This document shows, piece by piece, positions 8,618-17,766 of a stretch of DNA of 64,000 bases (its first letter is position 1; each line of letters starts with the position of its first letter). The DNA comes from Cryobacterium sp. Y29 (GTDB taxonomy: Bacteria; Actinomycetota; Actinomycetes; Actinomycetales; Microbacteriaceae). The translations under genes and the position numbers were made by a program. Below the pieces are notes generated by a model that saw only the letters and a list, made by a program, of their open reading frames with translations, had not been told where the DNA came from and did no database searches. The stretch spans positions 1-64,000 of the forward strand of contig NZ_PJJN01000031.1 of assembly GCF_002929825.1 (NCBI RefSeq), read 5' to 3'.

Positions 8618-11314
8618 TCAGCGCCCGGCCGCCGTAGACGGCGCGAGTTCGGCCAGTTCCGCATCAAGATCGTCGTCGAGATGGAAGTCACGTTGTGTAT
8701 CCAAACCGAGGTCTGTCACTCCGATGGCTCGATAGAATTCCGCAACCGCCCGACGTCCATACGCCTCATGGTCGAAGGCGCTCGCGACGACGTCTCCGCG
8801 CAAAAACGCGGTGAGGCCGGCCGCGAGACCTGCGTCGGTCTGCGGAACGACGAGACCGGCGGCCTGCGGCAACGCATCGTGAACGGATGCGAAGGCCACC
8901 GTCACCACCGCCCGCCCCAGTACCAGCGCTTCCAGAATCACCATCGGGGCGCCCTCGTAGTCGCTCGACAGCACGAAGCAGTCCGCTGCCGCGAGCACAG
9001 GGTAGGGATTGGCGAGCGCTCCGGTCAGGGTGACCGCGGCCGACAGCTCCAGATCGAGGATCAGCGCTGCGAGTTCGGCTTTCAGCGGCCCCGCGCCGAC
9101 GATGACGAGCCGGGTGAACGGATTCCGAGCGTGCACGAGAGCGAACGCCCGAATCAGGCGGGCCTGATTCTTCTCCGGAGAGAGACGCCCGATGGTGACG
9201 AATGTGGTCGTGGCGGCGGTGGCCGGCGACTCGGTGCACGGCTGGGACACGTCAGCCGCGCCGCGCAGGATGCGTTCAACGTCGACGGTGTTATGCGCGA
9301 CGGTGAACTTGGAGCGCGGCGCATAAGCGGCGAGCGCCTCGGCGTTGATTTCGGAAAGCGCGGGCGACACGGAGACCAGGTGGTCGTAGCGGTCGTAGCG
9401 GGCGAAGGTCTCGGTGAGGCCGTGCAGCATCCGCTTGACTCCCCCGATGGCGCGGTGGGCGTCGGCGCCGAGGTCATTGTGCAGCCAGATCGAGCGCACA
9501 GCGGGAGGCGAGTGCAGCAGTAATTCAGCCCAAAATGGACCGTAGCCGCTGAAATCCACGACGTGATCGAAACGGCTGTCGCCAAAGCAGCGGGTGAACT
9601 CCGCAGCGAAGTCGGCGTGCGCCGCGGAGGTAGCACGGGCGCCGGACGTGATGCGCGCTCCGCGGGAACCAGCCCCGCCGGGGGCGTCGGCCCGGGCGGC
9701 GCGGCGACGAGCAAGCCGCTGCCTCACTCCGCCATTCATGCCGCCGATACGGGCGAACTGTCGCACTCGCGGGTCGATCAGGCGCTGATTGGCACGGCGG
9801 GCCGGCGCGGCACTCTTCGCGAAGGTGACCGAGATGTCAAACCGTTCGTGGTCGATCGCGCCGAGCAGGTTGAGCGCGGCAGAGGTGATGCCGTTGGGCT
9901 TCATGCCGCCGAGATAGATGAGCACGGAGGTGCGGGCGGCGGCGGTCGGCACGCGTAGCAGCGGACTGGGGTCGGCACCGCGAAAGACGACGTCGATCAC
10001 GCGGGCACTCGCAGCGCCGTCATCCTGGCCGACATAGTCGTGTTGGGCGATTCGATAGCGCTCGGTGAAGGCCGGCAGCCTTCCATGGTCTGCGATTTGG
10101 CCAATGAATGCGACGACCTCCGCTACCGTGCGACAGACCGGGCCGGGCAGCTCAGTCGGCGCCAGGTAGAGCCCTCGGGTCTGCTCGAAGTCGGCGAGGT
10201 CGGGCGTGAAGAACACGATCGGCAGACCGGTTGCGAGAAAGTCGAAGAAGATGCTCGAGTAGTCCGTGACGAGTATGCCGGCGAGCCCGAGCACGACGTT
10301 GGTAGGCAAGTCGTTCGGCACCAGAATCCGGTCGAGGTCCGCGCGGCCGGAGGCGAGTGCGTGCACAGCCTGGTGAGTTTTCAGCAACACGATATAGCGA
10401 CTGCCGTCGATTCCGGCTTCAATTTGCCGAACGCGCTCGAGCAGGGCGTCGAGGTCGTCGTCGGGGTCGGCGAAGGAAGCGCCCTTCCACGTGGGGGCGT
10501 ACAGCACGATCTCGCGGCCATCGGGGTTGAGCTGCGCGAGCCGGGAACGGGCGCTTTGGGATTCCGCAGCGGAGAGCGTCTGCCGGTCGATGCGGGGGTA
10601 GCCGGCCAGCAGCATCCGTCCGTGAAAGATGCCGTCGAGTTTGTAGGCGCGCTCATACATTTGACGGGCCATGAACGGGTTGGCGGCGAGCAGATAGTCC
10701 GCACTGACAAAGTTGCGCACGATGTTGGCGGTCCCGAAAGCGCCGTCGGCCATGTCGTAGCCCATGTGTTTGAGCGGCGTGCCGTGCCAGGTGTTGAGGT
10801 AGATCTGGCCGACTCGTTTGGAAAATTGCGGCGGAAAGGTGGCGTTGCTGATGAGGTAGCGGCTCGTGGCGAGTGCCCGATAGTAGGCGGGCGAGCCGCT
10901 TTTCACAAAGCGCACCGTGCGATCGTGGCGAAATTCCCGGCGTGCCAAACGTGGGTTCTTGAGCGCCCAGACATGCCGTAAATGCCTCTGATCGGGCGTA
11001 TTACGCAGTTGTCTGAACAGGGCCTCTGGGTTGCAGAGCAGCCCGGATCCGTTGAACGCTTCGTACAGCACGTGGTGCGGGCGAATCGGGCGGGTGCGCC
11101 AGTAGGCGTGGGCTTCGTAGCATACCGCCCGACGGATGCGGCCAATCAGCCTGGTGAGGCGGCGACGTGGCCCCGCGCTCCAGCGTGAAAAAACGGAAGC
11201 GAAGAGCCGCGCGAGCATGCCCAATTTGGCGGCGAGGCCGGAAGCAGGAGGCCCAGCAAGTTGGAAGGCGACGGGTTCAGTGTGGGGCCGGGGCGGCAGT
11301 GCGGGCACGGTCAC
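8618..11314 (-). CDS. CDP-glycerol glycerophosphotransferase fused to a GT4 glycosyltransferase
   Basis: An 898-residue two-domain enzyme. Residues of about 70-470 match the TagF/Tar family that polymerises glycerol-phosphate from CDP-glycerol: YLNTWHGTPLKHMGYDM, LYAPTWKG, a THQ-VHA segment and VTDYSSIFFDFL. Residues of about 490-890 form a GT-B glycosyltransferase, with GRLSPEKNQARLIRAF and the nucleotide-sugar site DYEGAPMVILEAL. The start is the GTG at 11314, overlapping the stop of the secreted phosphodiesterase by 4 bp (GTGA); the open frame running on to 11452 would overlap that gene heavily. It probably makes and glycosylates a teichoic-acid-like polymer. The central linker is Arg/Ala-rich. 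Confidence 0.9.
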   Translation of the reverse strand: MTVPALPPRPHTEPVAFQLAGPPASGLAAKLGMLARLFASVFSRWSAGPRRRLTRLIGRIRRAVCYEAHAYWRTRPIRPHHVLYEAFNGSGLLCNPEALFRQLRNTPDQRHLRHVWALKNPRLARREFRHDRTVRFVKSGSPAYYRALATSRYLISNATFPPQFSKRVGQIYLNTWHGTPLKHMGYDMADGAFGTANIVRNFVSADYLLAANPFMARQMYERAYKLDGIFHGRMLLAGYPRIDRQTLSAAESQSARSRLAQLNPDGREIVLYAPTWKGASFADPDDDLDALLERVRQIEAGIDGSRYIVLLKTHQAVHALASGRADLDRILVPNDLPTNVVLGLAGILVTDYSSIFFDFLATGLPIVFFTPDLADFEQTRGLYLAPTELPGPVCRTVAEVVAFIGQIADHGRLPAFTERYRIAQHDYVGQDDGAASARVIDVVFRGADPSPLLRVPTAAARTSVLIYLGGMKPNGITSAALNLLGAIDHERFDISVTFAKSAAPARRANQRLIDPRVRQFARIGGMNGGVRQRLARRRAARADAPGGAGSRGARITSGARATSAAHADFAAEFTRCFGDSRFDHVVDFSGYGPFWAELLLHSPPAVRSIWLHNDLGADAHRAIGGVKRMLHGLTETFARYDRYDHLVSVSPALSEINAEALAAYAPRSKFTVAHNTVDVERILRGAADVSQPCTESPATAATTTFVTIGRLSPEKNQARLIRAFALVHARNPFTRLVIVGAGPLKAELAALILDLELSAAVTLTGALANPYPVLAAADCFVLSSDYEGAPMVILEALVLGRAVVTVAFASVHDALPQAAGLVVPQTDAGLAAGLTAFLRGDVVASAFDHEAYGRRAVAEFYRAIGVTDLGLDTQRDFHLDDDLDAELAELAPSTAAGR

Positions 11315-12360
11315 AGCGCCGGGTACGCCGTCGGGAGGCTGAGGCCGCGCTCGGTGAGCACGGCGCGCAACCGGGTGGGATAGTCGGTGATGATGCCGTC
11401 GACGCCCAGGTCGACGAGGGTGTGCATGAGCGCGGTCTCGCTGACCGTCCACGGGATCACGGGCAGTCCGGCGGAGTGGGCCTCGACCATGAGCTCGGGC
11501 GTGACCGTCTTGAACGTCGGCGACAGGGCGTCATAGCCCTTCGCGGCAGCTGCCCGGGCGACGGACCCGTCGTAGTCGTCGATATCGATCCCACCGAGGT
11601 GCACGCTTCTGCCAGGCTGGCCCACTTCGAGCCAGTCGTCGTCCTGGGCGAGGGCGACGAGTCGCAGCTCGGGCGATATCCGCCGCACGAGGTCGAGGGA
11701 GGCCCAGTCGAAACTTTGCACGGTGATTCGGTCGGCACGGCCCGAGACCGTAATCGCGGCGACGACGGCGCGCGTGAGCGCCATCATTTCCCCGTCACCG
11801 GTTGGGCCTGGGGTTTCGATCTTGGTCTCGATGTTGAGCTGCACGGTGTCGGCCTGGTGAGCGTCGACGAGCGCGAACACATCGGCCAATTCGACGATCA
11901 TGTTGCCGGGTACGTTGTGCTGCTCCGGATAGCCGGGCAGCTGCTGGTATCCGCAGTCCAGCGTCTGAATCTGGGCAAGGGTCAGTTCACGCACGCGCGT
12001 GCCTGCATAGGGGAAGGCGGGGTCCTTACGGAAGGCGGCCTCCGTGTCGCGGCATTTGCTCGTGGTGAGCACATCGTCGTGCCAGACGACGACGGCGCCG
12101 TCGCGGGTGAGGTGCGTGTCGAGTTCGAGCGTGCTGACGCCGAGTTCGAGCGAGGCGGCGAAGGCGGCGAGGCTCTCCTCGGTGTGTTCGCCGCGCCCCC
12201 CACGATGGGACTGCAGGTCGAAGGTGGCGCTCTCGTCGAGGGGCGCAGCTGCCCGGGCCGGTTCGGCGAGCGCCGACTCTCCCTGCGCGGCCACGACAGC
12301 CCCGCCAACCAGAACCGTACTGAGGGCGGCGGCCGCCGCGATGATCAAAATCTTGCGCAT
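11311..12360 (-). CDS. secreted glycerophosphodiester phosphodiesterase
   Basis: A 349-residue GDPD-family enzyme with an N-terminal signal sequence (MRKILIIAAAAALSTVLVGG and an Ala-rich cleavage region near residue 28). The catalytic block is SHRGGRGEHTEESLAAF, then LELDTHLTRDGAVVVWHDD. The C-terminal FDWASLDLVRR and ITDYPTRLR blocks also fit. Export suggests it acts on extracellular glycerophosphodiesters, such as turnover products of wall or lipid glycerol-phosphate polymers. Its stop overlaps the GTG of the polymerase gene, so hydrolase and polymerase are translationally coupled. It is a paralogue of the cytosolic enzyme at 3992-5017. Confidence 0.92.
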   Translation of the reverse strand: MRKILIIAAAAALSTVLVGGAVVAAQGESALAEPARAAAPLDESATFDLQSHRGGRGEHTEESLAAFAASLELGVSTLELDTHLTRDGAVVVWHDDVLTTSKCRDTEAAFRKDPAFPYAGTRVRELTLAQIQTLDCGYQQLPGYPEQHNVPGNMIVELADVFALVDAHQADTVQLNIETKIETPGPTGDGEMMALTRAVVAAITVSGRADRITVQSFDWASLDLVRRISPELRLVALAQDDDWLEVGQPGRSVHLGGIDIDDYDGSVARAAAAKGYDALSPTFKTVTPELMVEAHSAGLPVIPWTVSETALMHTLVDLGVDGIITDYPTRLRAVLTERGLSLPTAYPAL

Positions 12361-12451
12361 GCCGGCACTCTTTCGTGGATCGCAGCACGCCGAAAGGCGC
12401 GCCGCTGCTCACGTTATGGAGCCGAGGTGACCGGCATCCGCCGCGCAGCCG

Positions 12452-13843
12452 TCAGGCGGATGAACTCTGTATGAACACAAATGGGTGCCGCATCCGTTTC
12501 AACACTCCGGGGCCGGCGCGACGCAGTGACATGGCGACGATCACGATGACCGCGATCGCGATCGACACCCGGGTGAGCTCCGGGTTCGGCACGAGCAGCC
12601 GCAGAGTGAGCGCCATCGGAACGAGCAGCCATTCCCAGCGGCCGCTGAGTGCCACGAACGGCAGCAGCAGCAGCGCATACCAGGGGTAGCGGGGGCTGAG
12701 CACGAGCAGGGTCACGCCGATCATGACCAGTTGCCCGACCCAGGGCCGGTTCTGGTCGGTGGTGAGAATCACCAGCACGGCGACCACGGCTAGGATCAGG
12801 CCGGCCACGATAATAGCGGATGATCCCGGCGCGACCAGAGACACCAGCGCGAACCGAGAGCCGTCCTGGTACCCCTCCTCACTCAGGTAACCGGGCAGGT
12901 AGCCCAGCACCCCGATTCCGGTGGCCAGCACATAGGGCACATACAGCAGCGCAAAGCTGAGAACGGATGCCACCACCATGCGCCAGCCGCCCCGCTTGAG
13001 CAGGGCCGGCGCCGCCAGTACCGGGATGAGTTTGGTGCCGATCGCTATTCCGAGCATGATGCCGCCTCGCCAGACCTTCCTGGTCGAAACTAGAAAAACC
13101 GCTGCGACGACGAAGATGACGCCGAGCATATCGACGTGCGAGTTGGTGACCGCCTCGGTCGCCACGAGCGGACACCAGGCCCAGAGCGCCGCATTTCTTT
13201 CATCGAGGCCGCGGCGGCGCATTCCAACCAGCAGCATGACGGTCGTGCCGAGGCTCAGCAGCAGCCCGGCGAGCTGCAACGGCCAGTAGGCGGGGCCGGG
13301 TCCGGTGAGAAAACGTACACCGGCGAAGAAGATCTCGCTGGCCGGCGGGTAAATCGTGGGCACGGCCGTGCGGTTGAGGGCTGAGCAGAGCAGATCACCG
13401 TCGGTCGTGCGGGCGCGCGCGATGCGCTCGCCGATGCAGACTTCCGTGCCGGCGGCCGTGGTCTGGGGCGCCGGGAAAAGCCAGTCTGGTCTCAGGGAAT
13501 CGAGGCGGGCATCCGCTGGTGTGAAGGCGTAGGGGCTGATGCCATTGTTTTGTACGATGCCGTCCCACGCGTAGCGAGCCGAGTCGGTGCTCGTGTTGGG
13601 TGGACCGACCATGGCCGCGCCGCCGATCAGCGCGGAGCCAGCCAGGATCAGAGCAACCACAGCCCTGCCGTTCACGCGACGCAGCAGCCACCAGGCCAAG
13701 CCGAACAGGAGCCAGAGCGCACTGGTGACCAGCACGAGTGGTACCTCGTCGCGGTCGGGTGCGAACAGGTGGAGGGTGCTGACGCTGAACGCGGTGAGGG
13801 CAGCGCTGAGCCCAAGCAGTCCCGAGATCAGAATGAGTCGCAC
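12452..13843 (-). CDS. multi-spanning membrane glycosyltransferase (GT87-like)
   Basis: A 463-residue integral membrane protein with about 11 hydrophobic helices. An early loop has NNGISPYAFTPADARLD followed by a periplasmic segment with TAVPTIYPPASEIFF, as in polyprenol-phosphate-dependent mannosyltransferases of the GT87/DUF2029 type. These use lipid-linked sugars on the outer face of the membrane, but the donor and acceptor here are unknown. It ends with a basic tail. The Cys-rich hypothetical gene lies 14 bp upstream on the same strand, so the two are probably co-transcribed. Confidence 0.75.
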   Translation of the reverse strand: MRLILISGLLGLSAALTAFSVSTLHLFAPDRDEVPLVLVTSALWLLFGLAWWLLRRVNGRAVVALILAGSALIGGAAMVGPPNTSTDSARYAWDGIVQNNGISPYAFTPADARLDSLRPDWLFPAPQTTAAGTEVCIGERIARARTTDGDLLCSALNRTAVPTIYPPASEIFFAGVRFLTGPGPAYWPLQLAGLLLSLGTTVMLLVGMRRRGLDERNAALWAWCPLVATEAVTNSHVDMLGVIFVVAAVFLVSTRKVWRGGIMLGIAIGTKLIPVLAAPALLKRGGWRMVVASVLSFALLYVPYVLATGIGVLGYLPGYLSEEGYQDGSRFALVSLVAPGSSAIIVAGLILAVVAVLVILTTDQNRPWVGQLVMIGVTLLVLSPRYPWYALLLLPFVALSGRWEWLLVPMALTLRLLVPNPELTRVSIAIAVIVIVAMSLRRAGPGVLKRMRHPFVFIQSSSA

Positions 13844-13857
13844 TAGACCATCCTCAC

Positions 13858-14319
13858 CTACCTCTGCCCAATCGCGATGTTTTCGGGGAAGCGCGAGTGA
13901 GAAACGTGCAGACTGTAAGACCTCCCGAGTGAACGCTCATCGCCCCCGGTGACGGTAGAGCAGGTCGAGATCCGGCGGCCCGACACCGGCGGCGCTGCTG
14001 AGCCCCACCCTTCGGGTTCAATGAGCACGATCAGCGAATTGAGGCAGCGGCCCACGAGAGTGCCGGCGGGCTTGCAGCCACCGAAGCTGATCAGTTCGTC
14101 GATCACCACGTCGACCGGCCGCGCCGCGCAACAGGGGCACCAGCCTTTAGCGTCAAAACTGGCGCGCAGGGCTTCGATACAGTCCTTCCGCGACATTCCG
14201 ACAATGTCGGCGACGATCGCCGTCGGTGTGCGGCCGTCTGAACTCATTCCAGTGAAGGTGCGCCCACAGTCGTACGCCCCGTTGGGGTTGCGCTGGCTGA
14301 CCGGGCAGGGATCGATCAT
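13858..14319 (-). CDS. cysteine-rich hypothetical protein
   Basis: Not recognised. The 153-residue frame (open to 14382) contains Cys pairs in a CPVSQ/CGRTF segment near the start and a GWCPCCAARPVD segment, then GGCKPAGTLVGRC. These could bind zinc or an iron-sulfur cluster. A helix-turn-helix-like stretch reads TAIVADIVGMSRKDCIEALRA. Third codon positions are mostly G or C from residue 30 onward, which supports coding, while the opposite frame looks random. I prefer the ATG at 14319 because the extra 21 residues upstream are AT-rich. It lies between the GT87-like gene (14 bp) and the divergent molybdopterin oxidoreductase. Confidence 0.5.
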   Translation of the reverse strand: MIDPCPVSQRNPNGAYDCGRTFTGMSSDGRTPTAIVADIVGMSRKDCIEALRASFDAKGWCPCCAARPVDVVIDELISFGGCKPAGTLVGRCLNSLIVLIEPEGWGSAAPPVSGRRISTCSTVTGGDERSLGRSYSLHVSHSRFPENIAIGQR

Positions 14320-14441
14320 GCAGACCAGCCCGCTGAAAAAATGATTCCGACCAGCGACTTTTCTGGGAAAAAGTTTGGTCATGTGCAGACCGTAAGAAAT
14401 TCACAGCGGTTTTAGGGACTGTGTGATGGTGAAATAGAAGT

Positions 14442-15698
14442 ATGCGGCGATTGATGTATGAAGCCCAGCGAGCGCTGGCATCGCCGGTGCGCAATCCGCG
14501 GATGGCGACAGTGATCGGGCGGCTGCTCGGCGCCGCTTTTCTGATCTGCTTCGGCACCGGCCTGTACAGTCATTTTTTGCAGGAACCCCTCGACTGGATG
14601 CGATTTCCGACCCGACCGGAGTTTCTGTACCAGGTGACGCAGGGCACGCACATCATCGCGGGAATCGCCTGTTTTCCACTGTTGCTGGCCAAGCTGTACA
14701 TCGTTTTTCCCAAACTGTTCGCCTATCCCCCGGTACGCGGGCTCGTTCATTTTCTGGAACGGGCCTCGATCGCCCTTTTTGTAGGCGCCTCGCTCGTGCA
14801 GATCACGATGGGGCTGCTCAACACTTTCCAGTGGTATCCGTGGCCGTTTCCGTTTCGGCAGGTGCACTTCGCGCTCGGCTGGGCGCTGATCGGGTTGTTG
14901 GTTATTCATATTGGGGTGAAACTCCCGGCGATCACGCGGTACTGGAGCAAGGGTTCCTTAGACAGCGACCATCCGGAAGATGCGGTCTCGGTCGACCGGG
15001 CTTCCGACGCGGAGGCCGTGCGATTGTGGGGCAGCAGCCGGACCGGCGGCGTGACCGGACGCGTACTCGATTACATCGACGCGACGCCGCGCACCCTTAC
15101 CGATAGCGTCAGTCGGCGCGGATTCCTCACGACGGTCGGCGTGGCCACCACTGCCGTCGTGGGCCTGACCGCTGGCCAGACCTTCACGCCGCTGAACGCG
15201 GTCAACCTGTTTGGGCCGCGCAAGAAAGGCGTCGGCCAGCAGGGTGTTCCGGTGAACCGCACGAGCGAGCAGGCCAAGGTAGCGGATGCCGCCCTGGCCT
15301 CTGGGTGGACCCTCACCGTGGCGGTGGCCGGCACCGAACGCTCCTTCACTCGTTCCGAGCTGCTGGCGCTGCCGCAGACCGAGGTTCAGCTTCCGATCGC
15401 CTGCGTCGAGGGTTGGAGCCAGATGGCCCACTGGCGCGGTGTGCGATTGAGGGATCTGGCCGACCTGCTGAGCGCCGATCCGGACACCTCGTTTCGCCTG
15501 ATCAGCCTCGAAGAACGCGGCAGCTTCAGCAAGACCCAGATGGGCCGCGAGTATGTGCGGGACCCGCTCACCCTTGTCGCGCTCGAACTGAACGGTGAGA
15601 CGCTCGACCTCGAGCACGGGTATCCTGCGCGCATGATCGCGCCGGGCCGCCCCGGCGTCCTACAGACCAAATGGCTTAGCCGAATCGAGGCGATCTGA
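14442..15698 (+). CDS. membrane-anchored molybdopterin-dependent oxidoreductase (sulfite-oxidase fold)
   Basis: A 418-residue protein. Residues of about 25-165 form four membrane helices with histidines at GTHIIAG, VHFLER, QVHFALG and IHIGV, which resemble a b-type cytochrome or DUF4405 anchor. Then comes RRGFLTTVG, a Tat-like motif in front of a fifth hydrophobic stretch, and a C-terminal oxidoreductase domain of about 160 residues. The molybdenum-ligand cysteine is in IACVEGWSQMAHW near residue 320, followed by RGVRLRDL and a final GYPARMIAPGRPG block. Known relatives (YedY/MsrP and sulfite oxidases) reduce or oxidise sulfur compounds. The substrate is unknown. Its stop overlaps the start of the next gene (TGATGA). 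Confidence 0.88.
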   Translation: MRRLMYEAQRALASPVRNPRMATVIGRLLGAAFLICFGTGLYSHFLQEPLDWMRFPTRPEFLYQVTQGTHIIAGIACFPLLLAKLYIVFPKLFAYPPVRGLVHFLERASIALFVGASLVQITMGLLNTFQWYPWPFPFRQVHFALGWALIGLLVIHIGVKLPAITRYWSKGSLDSDHPEDAVSVDRASDAEAVRLWGSSRTGGVTGRVLDYIDATPRTLTDSVSRRGFLTTVGVATTAVVGLTAGQTFTPLNAVNLFGPRKKGVGQQGVPVNRTSEQAKVADAALASGWTLTVAVAGTERSFTRSELLALPQTEVQLPIACVEGWSQMAHWRGVRLRDLADLLSADPDTSFRLISLEERGSFSKTQMGREYVRDPLTLVALELNGETLDLEHGYPARMIAPGRPGVLQTKWLSRIEAI

Positions 15699-16216
15699 TG
15701 ACAACGAGTGGTACGGGGCTGAATCCCCCGCCGGCCGGAATCTCGGCGTCGACCAGCCAACGGATGCGCAGCATCCGCCTGGCGCTGGTGGGTGTCGGTG
15801 TGCTGCTGCTCGCCTGGGGCGCGTTTGTGATGTTCGATTCGGTGCGGGTATCCCGCATACCGGGGGTCGCACTGTGGATTGCGGCGGCGATTGTGCTGCA
15901 CGACGCGATTCTGGCGCCGATCGTGTTTGCGTTCGGGATCGCGCTTCGGCGTGCCGGTCGGCGCGTAACCGGCACGGTCATTGCGATCGTTCAAGGCGCG
16001 ATAGTGGTCGGATCGATCGTGTCGCTGATCGCGGTGCCGACGCTCGTGGCGAAGAATTTCGCGCCCGCGAATCCGACCGTGCTCCCACTGAATTACGGGC
16101 TGAACCTTGCGATCTTCTGGCTCTTGCTGGCCCTGGTCACCGCGGGGCTGTCGGTATGGGCATTCCTGCGCTGGCGGAGCCCGGTCGAGGCAGTTCCGGA
16201 CGACTCCGGGCGGTGA
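15698..16216 (+). CDS. four-helix membrane protein, unknown function
   Basis: A 172-residue protein with four hydrophobic segments (about residues 28-46, 56-75, 87-110, 127-147) and a polar N-terminus. It is translationally coupled to the molybdopterin oxidoreductase by a one-base overlap, so it may be a membrane partner of that enzyme. I do not recognise a named family. Codon use matches the neighbours. Confidence 0.75.
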   Translation: MTTSGTGLNPPPAGISASTSQRMRSIRLALVGVGVLLLAWGAFVMFDSVRVSRIPGVALWIAAAIVLHDAILAPIVFAFGIALRRAGRRVTGTVIAIVQGAIVVGSIVSLIAVPTLVAKNFAPANPTVLPLNYGLNLAIFWLLLALVTAGLSVWAFLRWRSPVEAVPDDSGR

Positions 16217-16248
16217 CATGTCGAGCTCCGGGCCCACCTTGTGGCCGT

Positions 16249-16296
16249 GGGCCCAGTTTATAGACTGGGCCTTTGGACGGGGCCCAGGCCCCGTCC
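16249..16296. repeat. double-hairpin GGGCCC repeat, copy B (probable terminator)
   Basis: The first hairpin pairs GGCCCAGT (16250-16257) with ACTGGGCC (16264-16271). The second pairs GGACGGGGCC (16275-16284) with GGCCCCGTCC (16287-16296). It sits between convergent genes ending at 16216 and 16334, where a bidirectional terminator is expected. The design and central bases are the same as in copy A. Confidence 0.75.
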
Positions 16297-16333
16297 GTGG
16301 GTGGGGGCCCCGTCTTTGGATGCGGGCAGGCAG

Positions 16334-17095
16334 CTAGGAGCGGGCCAGGCGGACGAACGAACGGCCCCCTCTGGTCCATTCGGCGACCTGCACCAGTCCA
16401 ACCTTCGCGGCCCGACGACACAGGGCGCTGACGCCGAGTTCGGCCCACGGGAACGCGTCGCTCGTGTGTCCGGCGGCGTCGTGCAGGGTGCCTTCGTAGG
16501 CGAGGTCGTGATCGGGGTCGCGGTGCACCTCAACGACGAGCACACCGTCGACGGCGAGTAGCGACGCGCATCGGTCGAGTAGGGCGTCGGGATCACCACC
16601 AATGCCGATGTTGCCGTCGACGAGCAGCAGGGTCGCCCACGTTCCCTCCAACGGAATGTCGTCGAAGACGGAGCGTTGCAAAACGGCGAGACCCGCCGCG
16701 AGGGCGATTCGCACGGCGGTCGGCGAAACGTCGATTCCGAGGGCGCTGAGTCCCGCGTCGAGGGCCGCTTGGATCATGCGGCCCGGCCCGCAGCCAATGT
16801 CGAGCACCGGTCCGGCAGCCCCGTCGAGCAGGGAATGGTCGATCGGATCGGCTCCGGCGCTCCAGCGCCCGGCGTGCATTGTCGACACGCGCATCGGCGT
16901 GCCCGGGTCGGCACCGGCCCAATTGCCGTGGAGGTAGAGCACGTTGTCGTCGCTCTGCAACGCCTGGGCATACGGTTCAGACCCGCCAGCTCCGAACGTG
17001 GTCGGGCGGCGAAAGCGTTCCGCGGTCGCGCGGTCTATGTTGTCGACTGTTCCGTTTGCCCATTGCTCCCACAGGCGAGGCGACACGAGGGTCAC
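16334..17095 (-). CDS. class I SAM-dependent methyltransferase
   Basis: A 253-residue cytosolic protein with SAM-binding motif I (VLDIGCGPGRMIQAAL near residue 97), an acidic motif (LGIDVSP) and motif post-I (WATLLLVDGNIGIGGDP). The substrate is unknown. Its ATG overlaps the stop of the DUF2064 gene by 4 bp, so GT2, DUF2064 and methyltransferase form one coupled operon. This trio beside a sulfite-oxidase-like protein recurs in actinobacteria as far as I recall, but no pathway is assigned. Confidence 0.85.
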   Translation of the reverse strand: MTLVSPRLWEQWANGTVDNIDRATAERFRRPTTFGAGGSEPYAQALQSDDNVLYLHGNWAGADPGTPMRVSTMHAGRWSAGADPIDHSLLDGAAGPVLDIGCGPGRMIQAALDAGLSALGIDVSPTAVRIALAAGLAVLQRSVFDDIPLEGTWATLLLVDGNIGIGGDPDALLDRCASLLAVDGVLVVEVHRDPDHDLAYEGTLHDAAGHTSDAFPWAELGVSALCRRAAKVGLVQVAEWTRGGRSFVRLARS

Positions 17096-17766
17096 GAGCG
17101 CGCCCCGCTCAGGGCTGCTGGCAGAAAATCGGCGTTCTGCAGGCGAGCGGATGCCCGCACCTCCGCGTAAGCACGCGCGAAGCGCGTGCGGGGGGCGGCC
17201 GAGGCGACGGTGTGAGCATCCGTTATGGTGTCGATATCGGTGAGCGTCGGCAAGACGCGCACGCTGAGTCCGGCCTCGTCGAGGCGTCGCAGCTGGTGGG
17301 CGCCGGTGTCGGAGCGACTCATCGGGACACCCCGGAGCAGCGTTCCACTCGGATTTTTCAGGGCGAGCGCCCAGAAGCCGCCGTCGTCGGCCGGGCCGAA
17401 CCAGGCATCCGTTTCGTCGCCCCAGTCCGTGAATACGGGGGCGAGCAGCTCGGCACTGACCTGGGGGGTGTCCATTCCGAGCAGCAGAGTGGGCTCGGCG
17501 AGGGTGTCGAAAATGGCAGCGAGGCGTTCGTCAAGGCCTCCAGTGCTTTGCGGCAAAATTTCCCACGCGGATGCCTCCACGGGCGCAGTCACGCCATCAA
17601 ACGCCAGAATGTGGCGCGTTGCCGGCAGTTGTGACGCAACGGCGAGAGTGTCAGCGAGGCTGGCGGCGGCGAGTTCAGCAGCCTGCTCAAGCGAGAGCGG
17701 CGGGTGCAACCGGGTCTTGACCTTGCCGGGCAGGCATTCCTTGGCAATGACAACGATCGCGGTCAT
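17092..17766 (-). CDS. DUF2064 / TIGR04282-type nucleotidyl- or glycosyltransferase-like protein
   Basis: A 224-residue GT-A-fold protein of the DUF2064 family, related to CofC and molybdenum-cofactor guanylyltransferases. Visible blocks are VVIAKECLPGKVKTRL at the N-terminus, where the phosphate-binding KTRL replaces the GGxSxRxG loop, then LLGMDTPQVSAELL and GPADDGGFWALAL with the Asp pair. Some family members are annotated as arsenosugar glycosyltransferases, which should not be taken literally here. It overlaps both neighbours by 4 bp, between GT2 and the methyltransferase. Confidence 0.85.
   Translation of the reverse strand: MTAIVVIAKECLPGKVKTRLHPPLSLEQAAELAAASLADTLAVASQLPATRHILAFDGVTAPVEASAWEILPQSTGGLDERLAAIFDTLAEPTLLLGMDTPQVSAELLAPVFTDWGDETDAWFGPADDGGFWALALKNPSGTLLRGVPMSRSDTGAHQLRRLDEAGLSVRVLPTLTDIDTITDAHTVASAAPRTRFARAYAEVRASARLQNADFLPAALSGARS

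Noticed and set aside
10040..10981. 313-codon plus-strand frame
   Set aside because: Antisense of the TagF-like domain.
15105..15180. Treating the RRGFLTTVG motif as the gene's own Tat start
   Set aside because: The upstream 220 codons form conserved membrane helices in the same frame with a good ATG. The motif is internal, leading to a further membrane segment.
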